Shown here one piece after another: positions 56,285 through 64,000 of a stretch of 64,000 bases of DNA; positions within the stretch are counted from its first letter, which is position 1, and every line of letters begins with the position of its first letter. Origin of the DNA: Galeruca laticollis (Eukaryota > Arthropoda > Insecta > Coleoptera > Chrysomelidae). Position numbers and translations under genes: made by a program. Location of the stretch: NCBI GenBank assembly GCA_963921935.1, contig OY998180.1:212714744-212778743 (forward strand). The letters run 5' to 3'. Below the pieces are notes generated by a model. It ran no database searches. It was given only the letters and a program-made list of their open reading frames with translations, and was not told the origin of the DNA.

Positions 56285-58966
56285 ACTAGCTCTCAAGGTT
56301 GCTACCTACAACGCCAGATCCCTACTCTCTGATGAAAGGTTCATCAAGATGTAACATGAACTAGAAAATATAAAATGAGATGTCGTTGGATTAAGTGAAA
56401 CTAGAAGACATGGAGAAGGCTTGGAAACTTTAAATTCGGGCCACATATTCTACTATAATGGTGCAAATGACTGCATCGGTGGAATCTGTTTTCTTATGAA
56501 TAGAAGACTATCCAGATACCTGCTGGCCACAAAAGATATTTCAACAAGAGTAATACTCATAATTCTACGCCTAAATTCTACATTAAAGATCATTCAAGTG
56601 TATGCAACAATATCAACGACGACTTATTGTCCGTTATCCAAGTAAATCCTGCCCACTTCACTGCTATTTGTGGCGACTTTGATGCTATAGTAGGAGTAAA
56701 AGCCGAACCGTCACAATCAGCACTTGGAGAGTTTGGTAGCCAAGGCAGAAATGAAAGAGGAGAGACACTATTGACATTACTTCTAGAAAATAACCTTTTC
56801 CAGATTAATAGCTTCTTCCAAAAAAGGCAAACAGGAGATGGACATGGAAAAGTCCTGATGGAAAAATCCAGAACGAAGTAGATTATTTCATTACTAATAA
56901 TTTTCAAAGGTGTGACGGTTTTGAATAGGTTTACAACATCCAGTGACCATAGATTGGTGAGGGCTACTATTGAAATATCTACAGACTTGGAAAAGCGCAA
57001 AATAATCAAAAAGAAAACCAAGTCATGGGTTCATCCAACAGACGAGACAGTGTTCAGACAATACATTGATCATACAATAAAGAGCATGATGGCTCCAACC
57101 GACATAAATGACTTAAATGACAAAATAGGGAACACCATCGGACAAGCAAAAAACAAATTATGTCCGAAAACTAAAAAAGAGCAGAGAATAAGCCCAGAAA
57201 CAAAGAAAAAATGGGAGAACGGAAAAGCCAGGCTAGTTATGTTGACACAGAACCGCACGAGATAAAGGCCATCAATAAGGAGATATCGAAAGCTATTTCA
57301 GTTCAAAGACGAGAACGGTCACATAGCAACAGATAGAGATAAACTAATACAAACAGTAGAAAAATTCTACACAGTCCTATATAAATCTCAAATAGATCAG
57401 ACAAGAGAAGAACCAATACAGAAGATACAAAACCAAGGTTCCGAAGAAATACCCGGTATATCCCGTGGCGAACTATACCACGCTTTCATAAAATGAAAAA
57501 TACCAGGCTGAGGTAGAAACGGAGGCTATAAAGCTTGGAGGATCAATTTTAAGAGAAGGGATCCTAGAATTTTTTAATCTATACTTACATAACCAGAGAA
57601 TCCCCACCTCATGGAATGACTCACTTACGTTCTATGAAAAAGGAGACAAGACGAATCTAGAAAACTACAGACCAATTAGCTTGCTAAATCATCTCTACAA
57701 GTTATAGACCAGAATTCTTAGCTTTAGACTAGAATCAAAATTTTAGCTCTACCAACCCAGAGAACAGGCTGGATTTCGAGCTCGATACGGCACCAACGAT
57801 CACCTGCAGTGCTTGAAAACCCTGATCGAAAAGACTATTGGATAGAACAGCCCTTTAGTCCTGACATTTGTTGATTTTCATAAAGCGTTTGATACGGTAG
57901 AATTAACGGCAATTATAAAGGCAGTCAATGAATGCCGAATCAACTATCGATACACGAATGTGTTAAAAAATATATACAACATCGCCACAATAACGATCAA
58001 CCTCCACTCCCAGAGAAATGAAATCAAAATAGAAACATGCGTAAGGCAAGGTAATACTTTATCACCTTAACTATTCATCACTGTCTTAGAGTATGTTCTC
58101 AAAAACCTAGAATGGGAAAACAAGGGCATCAGTATCGATGGGGAAAGACTCAACCATCTTAGATTCGCCGACGATATCGTACTTATTTCTGACAATCTAA
58201 GAGAAGCCGCTATAATGATGCAAACGGTGCATAGCTACATATATCTGGGACATGAAGTGAGGATAGAGACAACCAAACAGCAGAACTGCTTAAACAGTTT
58301 TTGTTTAATTTACCCCATAAATCAAAAAAAAAGACTGGTTATTCTAGTTTCTAAAGAACAGCTTCTGTTTGATGTACCCCATAAATCAAATAAAAATGAT
58401 TGGTTATTAGTTTCCAATGAACAGCTTTTGTTCAATTTACCCCCAGGAGAATAACATTGGGATGGGCAGCATATGGCAAACTTCATGGTGTTTTCGAGAA
58501 AGATATTCCGATCAAGCTGAGAAGAGAGGCTTTTAGCATGTGTGTTCTACCCGTTCTCACTTACGGTGCAGAGACTTTAACCTTGACCAAAGCATCGGCA
58601 CGAAAACTACAAAAACGTAACGCAGGATTGGACGATCGATGCTGGGAACAAGTCTAAGAGACAGATTTAGAAACGGGGATAGAGCGGGTGTGGATGATGT
58701 TCTGGAGAGAATAACAAGAGCTAAGTGGAGATGGGCAGGACATATTGCAAGATCGAACGACGGCAGGTGAATGAGGAGAATTCTGGAATGGCTGCCAAGA
58801 GCAGATAAGCGAGACCGAGACTGACCTCCAACCAGATGGACCGATGACCTGAAAAGATTCTGTACCAATTGTATGGAAACCGGAAAGGACAGAGAAAGTT
58901 GGAAATGCCTTGGGGAGGCCTATATTCAACAATGGACGTTTCAGGGCTGAATGATGATGATGATAT
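56285..58966 (+). pseudogene. RTE-clade endonuclease-reverse transcriptase, nearly full length, broken
   Basis: Endonuclease blocks: VGLSETRRHGEG near 56390, GGICFLMNRRLSRYLL near 56480, NERGETLLTLLLENNLFQIN near 56750, NEVDYFITNNF near 56870 and TSSDHRLVRATIEI near 56940. RT blocks: KLIQTVEKFYTVLYKSQ near 57345, NLENYRPISLLNHLYKL near 57655, EQAGFRARYGTNDHLQCLK near 57765, LTFVDFHKAFDTVELTAI near 57860 and RFADDIVLISDNLREAA near 58165. The tail has WAAYGKLHGVFEKDIP near 58465 and LPVLTYGAETLTLTK near 58550. It ends at a TGA followed by ATGATGATGATGAT at 58951-58964, typical of RTE 3' ends. Many stops and frameshifts, plus an inserted tandem repeat (58293-58445). Confidence 0.85.
58293..58445 (+). 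repeat. 63-64 bp tandem repeat inside the RTE remnant
   Basis: Units start AACAG at 58293, 58357 and 58420 (64 bp, 63 bp, then partial) and share TTTACCCCATAAATCAAA-like and TGGTTATT sequence. They sit between the YLGHEVR block and the WAAYGKLHGVF block. Confidence 0.75.
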
Positions 58967-58974
58967 ATATAGTC

Positions 58975-59395
58975 CCCGTGATGCCTTTAAATTCTTTCAC
59001 TTATGTCTCTCCATAGTTTCCTATTTCTTGCTTTCTCCCTCCAGTTTGTTACTCCTGCTCTATTAAGGTCCGCCTCCACCTCATTTTGCCATTTTGACCT
59101 GGGTCTACCGCGTCTCCTCTTTCCCCCTGGATTCCATTGCAAGATATTGTAGGTTACTGATTCAGCTCCTTCTCTCCATACAAGTCCCAGCCATTTAACT
59201 CGTTGTGCTTTTATTCTCTTTACAATGTCTTCGCTTTTTATTTAGTCCAAAATTTCACGATTCGTTCTTATTCTGTTTTCATTTTCATCTATTTTTATAG
59301 GACCTTGTATTGCTCTCAATATCTTCTTTTCAGTCATTCTTAGTTTTTCCTCTTCCTTCTTTGTTAACGTCATTGTTTCTGTCGCGTACATGATG
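58975..59395 (-). pseudogene. RTE-like C-terminal remnant, opposite orientation
   Basis: The minus strand reads MYATETMTLTKKEEEKLRM near 59385, ILRAIQGPIKIDENENR near 59310, then after a stop KIKAQRVKWLGLVWREGAE near 59215-59170, GGKRRRGRPRSKWQNEVEAD near 59100 and WREKARNRKLWRD near 59040. It lies tail to tail with the plus-strand RTE. It is a different subfamily, judging by the tail sequence. Confidence 0.72.
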
Positions 59396-59399
59396 ACGT

Positions 59400-60092
59400 G
59401 ATGATGATATAGGATGCGAGATATGTATTGGTTTACCCCAAAATAAGTTGGAATCTTCGATTTATTTTCTGAGATATTTTCCCGTTTTTCAATGAGAAAA
59501 CACGAAAAAAATGTATATGTCGTCGTCGTCATCGTCGGCCACTTTTTGTAGCGCGATACAGTTTCTGGAGTAGATAGAGTTACCAATCTCACAGATGAAC
59601 CCTATTGATTTCCAGTTCACCAGAGGCAGTACAACGGGTCCTATGAATCCACATGTACTACATTTTTGGAGAAATTTCGGTTTATTCGGAACATACAACC
59701 TCCGAAGTGTATATAAGCGATCAATTTTATGTTTGAGTATTGTTTAAAGTATCTCACAGATGTACCCTATTGATTTTCAACTCACCAGAACCAGTACAAC
59801 TGTACCTATAAATCCAGATATACTACTTTTTTGGAATAATTTCGTTTTGATAGTACTGTACAGCCTCCGGAGTGTATGCATGTGACTGATTTTATGATTG
59901 GATATTGTTCAGGGCATCTCGCAGATGAACCCTATTGATTTTCTGCTCACCTGAACAAATACAATGGGTCCAATAAATCCTGATATTCTACATTTTCGGT
60001 CATTTCGGTTTGTTAGCACGATACAGCGTCTGGAGTGTGTATACTTAAGTGCGTAAAAGTTAGTTTCAATCTTTAAAACCTTTTATACCTAC
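59400..60092 (+). mobile_element. Helentron-like element (copy 3)
   Basis: Shares with the 35.2-36.25 kb copy the TATTGGTTTACCCCAAAA block, a GTCGTCGTC stretch near 59519, diverged tandem units (starts near 59548, 59683, 59847 and 60010), and the 3' end AAGTTAGTTTCAATCTTTAA at 60058-60079. Its terminal hairpin has one mismatch. More decayed than copy 2. Confidence 0.6.
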
Positions 60093-61840
60093 TTTTCTTT
60101 AGAATATCCACAGATTTTCAGATATATCCGTTCAAATTTCCGGTATACGAAACAGATTCCAAAATAAACAAAAGTTCGTGACTCAAATAATAAATTCAGA
60201 ATCAAGAAAAGTAAACAACGAAAACGGCCTTTGACTGATGTATTGAATATTTTCTAAATTCAACATGAAAAATGAATATCTGCAATAATATCAGTTCATT
60301 GCGTAAAAAAGTTTATTAAAAGTTATGAGTAAATGCGAGTTAATGATTTTTGGACAGTCGTTTACTGCCAATTGTTCATAATTTTAGAAAGGTAATTATA
60401 TCGGTAAATCTATGTGAATTGCTTCACATATTTTTCAAGACATGATTGAATTAATGAAAATTTAAAAAGATTTTGTTTATTCCACTTTCATTTAGGTTAA
60501 TTAATGCTACCAACAAACAATGTAAAAACCATGAAACTAACAAAATGGAAGTTTTGAACAGAATTATCATAATTTATATTCCAGCAATTTTTCTTCTATC
60601 AACAACTGCAGCTTCAAAACTGTTTTAAAACTAAAATCCTCGATGTTAGTTTATCCTAGGAAATTGGGAATATTAGATTATGTAAATTATATACAAACTA
60701 AATAAAGAACTTTGAAAGGGATTTTATTAAACCTGATATGGTGCGGTTCTTTAACGCCTACACAAATTTATCTTAGTTATTACGATGTTGTATGTATAGT
60801 ATAATCCACAGATCTTTGAACTTTGATATTTAAACACATTTGGATTCAGTTTATTCATCCAGAACATAAATTATAATTCTATCAAAGGATCTTTATTTCC
60901 TAACATAGACAATTTACTTCGGAGTTTTGGAGTTCATTGCACTGTTTGGATATACGGCAATTTTCTATGCAAATTTTAACTACGTGCTCATTTCGAATTG
61001 TGCAGAACTGTTTACGCGGTTTCGTCTAAATTTTAGGTATCTACAATGATAGAAAACCAGTTTAATTGTATAAAATCTAATTAGTTGAAATATAATAAAT
61101 CGACGTAGAAGTTTTTGGTAACATTCTCAAATTGCTCATAATGAGTCAAATCTCACAAACCAAGAATTAATAGTTGTATAGAAAATATTTTTGAATTATA
61201 TAAATTGAAGTAATATGTTTCAAACAAATGAGAAACCGGTCAGATTTTAATTGGTTCAGAATTCACATCATATTTTCAAATTCCATTTCTTAATCTACAG
61301 TTCTACCTAGGAGCAGATTACGGTTACAAATAAAAAAACATCGACAAAGAATAGTTACAGAAATACCACTTTTTGGCAAGAAGTTGATACCGTACAAGTG
61401 ATGTATCACTCAAGCTGTATTTAATAACCGGTTTTTGCATTAATGAATTATCTAATAACGTGGCGATAAAAGCTCCATATTTTATCTTTTTAAAAGGAAA
61501 GTTTTATATAGGGATCAGTGACGTACAGAAAAAAATATCGTTATAGCATTTATTGAAATAGGGCAGTGTATGTATTTAGATAAGTAGCAGCGTTGAGAGT
61601 TTGCCTGGGTTGAGTTTGATATATCCGATAATATGCAACTTATTACGGAGCAATTCTCGATTGATGGGACATATCGAATTATTATTGTTGTATAAATAGG
61701 GACCGAGAAAGATGACGTTTATGCCATCTGCCGTGAAAAAACACAAACAATGTGATGTAAACACTATTAGTAGTACTAGTAGTTTAGTATAATCAGCGTT
61801 TTTGAATGTTCATTTTTTAAAACTGATATTAAATGTTTGT
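60093..61840. other. No recognised gene, about 1.75 kb
   Basis: A+T-rich, no repeat terminus or convincing exon found. Confidence 0.4.
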
Positions 61841-61841
61841 T

Positions 61842-62425
61842 ATGTCGTCATCAAAAGTATCTTTCTGTATTCATGGCTGTTCAAATATGCTCTATAAAAA
61901 TACTACGCAGTTGAAATTTTATAGTTTCTCCGAAAATTCATTGAACACTGCGTGGATAACCTTGAAACGTCAAAAATGAATAAATGCAGTTAAAACCCAT
62001 ATGTAATTAAAATGTTCTAATTAAAACATTTTGTTGACTATTATTTTGTGTATAATCAATATGATACTACAATTGGCAGCTATTAGAAAAGTTATAAACT
62101 TTCTTTTTACATAAATAAAAGATTATTATCGAGAGAATAAAATGTTGTTTTCTGTACGATTTCATTGATTATATAAAATAAAAAACTAGTTATGTGTTTG
62201 TTGACTTTAATATTATATAATAAGTTAAAATAATTAAATACTATTAAGGGGAAGAAAGTAAACATTTGTACAAAACGAATCAAGTTTTTTAATTACCTTT
62301 CAGAAAACATCGGGAGGATTGGGAACCAAATAAAAATACTAGAATTTGCAGTGGTCATTTTGTCAATAATCAAAAATCAGATAATCCCCTTCACCCATCC
62401 CACATACCAACAATTTTTCCTGGCA
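61842..62425 (+). CDS. Possible THAP-domain gene fragment, two exons
   Basis: Exon 1 starts MSSSKVSFCIHGCSNM at 61842 and continues QLKFYSFSENS and NTAWITLKR to a stop near 61977. After about 325 bp, an acceptor (TTACCTTTCAG, 62293-62303) precedes REDWEPNKNTRICSGHFVN and HIPTIFP. Together these supply the THAP C2CH zinc finger: CxxxC, the Trp residues, CxxH and the closing (A/H)-P-T-x-F motif. THAP domains bind DNA and occur in host regulators and P-element-type transposases. No donor that joins the exons in frame is obvious, so this may be a broken gene. Nothing clearly continues it to the right. Confidence 0.45.
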
Positions 62426-62439
62426 AAGAAAATAAAAAG

Positions 62440-64000
62440 ATCTATTCATTTTTTGCATGTTGTAGGTTGTTTATTATACTGTTTACATCACAATGTTTTT
62501 CTCATTTAACACCAGGACGCTCTACTTTCGGCATAAGTGCTGCCTCTATAGTTCCGTCTCGATCCCTATATTTTAGTAGAGCTGTAAAGAGCATTTATAC
62601 GGTGATCGTACTTCTATTAGATATGTTGTATACAGATACCCATTAAAACTGATTTTGCAACTTTGGTATGAACTGGAGCTGTGAAAGAGATGAAGCTTAT
62701 TTGGTAAGGCGATCAACGCTTTAATTGCCTGTTATTAGGAACAAGATTTTCATAAGTGTCATGAATGCGTTGAAAATAGAGAATTATTTGTGAATATGCC
62801 ATCTGTTCGAAAACTAGTTCGAACTAAAGAATTCAACTAAACATTTATTATTCACCCTGATTCACCCTGTACACCACATTCAACGGGTTTTGCAGTTTCC
62901 TTGTAAAAATGTTTGGTTAAGTTTTTGCATTCTGACGTAGAATTTGAAAAATCATTAAGACGTCAAAATAAATACACGACCCACCCCGTACAGTAGTTGG
63001 CGACGGCATTGACAAAAATGTCGAGTCGAGTTTTGATGTGTCAAGGTGACAAGTCGAGAACGGTAAAGTTCGAGAAAGGTGTTTTTTGGGTTGATATAGT
63101 TTTTTCAACTCTCACTACGCAAACTAACGGTTTCTGTTAAATTAATAGAAAGGTCTATTAAAAATTCAAGAGTGATTGCAACGCGATAGCAGTGAATGTT
63201 TATTCCATTTGATTTGAATGGAAAGGTTCAATTTGATTTATGATAGCATTGTGGATAAAATCTTCTGATTATCTCATAGAGTAACCGATAACAAAGGATA
63301 TTTACACCTACAGTAATTTACAACAAGTAAGTTACATTTGACCACGCTCACAATTATACATATACTCATTACAATTTGACAGTTGTCTTTCAAACTCTTT
63401 CAAAACGTGTAATTAGCAAAGGTGATTCTACGTATATGTGCTCTGTGCCAGGAAGCAGTTCGACAAGAAGATTCAAACAAGGTTGTACGTGAGTACTATA
63501 ATTTATAACTATTATACTGTTGATAAACAAAGATTGTGTTTCGCCGCGCACTACCTCCTTCAGAACGGTCTTAGTGAATATTAGGTAACTTTTTGTTTTG
63601 ATTTCAACAGAAATTTTCTCTGTGCTAGATTTAGACTCATTTACGCATTAATTATTTACGTTTAAGGTTCTTACATTGTAAATGTTTCATTAGTTTTAAT
63701 ATCCATGAAGAACGGCCGTTCAATTTAGTTATGCATATTTTTTTTTGTTAAATTTTCTTTGTATTTTACAGGAGATCAATCCTTTATTATCTCCTTTGAT
63801 AATTAAATTTGTTATTTGTTTATTTCGAGTTGTCATTAACCAATCCTCGCTTTAATCCCGAAGCTCATTAATTTAAATTGCTAATCGAATACCAGCGCCC
63901 TTGGTTAATACAATGGCTAACTAAAGACCTTGAGTCTAACTTTTTTATTTGTTTTGAGCTTAACCTCAAACACCATCGATAGACCGAATAGATCAGAGAG
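62440..64000. other. No recognised gene, about 1.5 kb
   Basis: A plus-strand stretch at 63390-63485 (STYMCSVPGSSSTRRFKQGC) followed by a donor-like GTGAGT looks weakly exon-like. TTCACCCTG occurs twice near 62850-62870. Nothing else is supported. Confidence 0.35.

Noticed and set aside
1..64000. CRISPR array, tRNA or rRNA genes
   Set aside because: The tandem arrays have long units and no short repeat-spacer structure, and I saw no cloverleaf with A and B boxes or rRNA-like sequence. A covariance-model scan would settle tRNAs.

Overview
The window reads as A+T-rich arthropod nuclear DNA, most likely insect. The evidence is the repeat fauna: RTE-, Jockey- and I-like non-LTR retrotransposons, a Penelope-like element, Copia and Gypsy fragments, several Tc1/mariner-superfamily transposons, a Helentron-like element with internal tandem repeats, foldback MITEs and many (TA)n tracts. 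I found no complete, convincing host gene, no rRNA or tRNA, and no CRISPR array. I cannot name a species. Most of the 64 kb is nested, decaying transposable elements (TEs), plus one gene retrocopy and a few orphan exon-like pieces.

Layout. 0.36-2.3 kb: a broken member of a multi-copy insect protein family with a DDE-like look. 2.6-4.8 kb: a Helentron-like terminus, then a 5'-truncated RTE-like remnant whose (TA)n tail holds a 0.63-kb foldback element. 5.1-5.8 kb: Gypsy pol fragment. 9.0-9.8 kb: second RTE-like remnant. 9.8-13.6 kb: a Penelope-like unit made of a minus-strand RT/GIY-YIG copy joined head-to-head to a 5'-truncated plus-strand copy, with a 12-bp flanking duplication. 15.2-15.7 kb: tandem SINE-like pair and (TA)n. 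17.3-18.7 kb: Copia gag-protease-integrase remnant. 19.2-20.3 kb: intronless broken copy of API5. 20.8-26.4 kb: I-like element with intact ORF1 and broken ORF2. 27.8-31.8 kb: Tc1/mariner-type transposon with about 0.3-kb terminal inverted repeats, split by a 5'-truncated Jockey. 32.6-37.2 kb: longer Jockey of the same family, split by the Helentron-like element. 40.0-40.8 kb: second small Penelope unit. 40.8-43.3 kb: two broken DDE transposases (one with DD82E spacing) and a MITE. 45.6-49.3 and 51.7-55.2 kb: a direct duplication of about 3.6 kb, each copy holding a 1-kb foldback element and coding-like exons. 56.3-59.4 kb: two RTE remnants tail to tail. 59.4-60.1 kb: third Helentron-like copy. 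61.8-62.4 kb: a possible two-exon THAP domain.

How it fits together. The strongest signals are structural. Both Penelope units have the same build: a main copy with a complete 3' end, preceded by an inverted 3'-end fragment, with short direct repeats outside. Their shared 3' regions carry a hammerhead-ribozyme-like core. The Tc1/mariner-type element and the Jockey inside it are best explained by one insertion that duplicated about 100 bp of target. The Helentron-like element is recognised from three copies sharing a 3' hairpin and roughly 170-bp internal repeats. Only I-like ORF1 and, partly, the minus-strand Penelope ORF remain long and open; everything else coding is broken.
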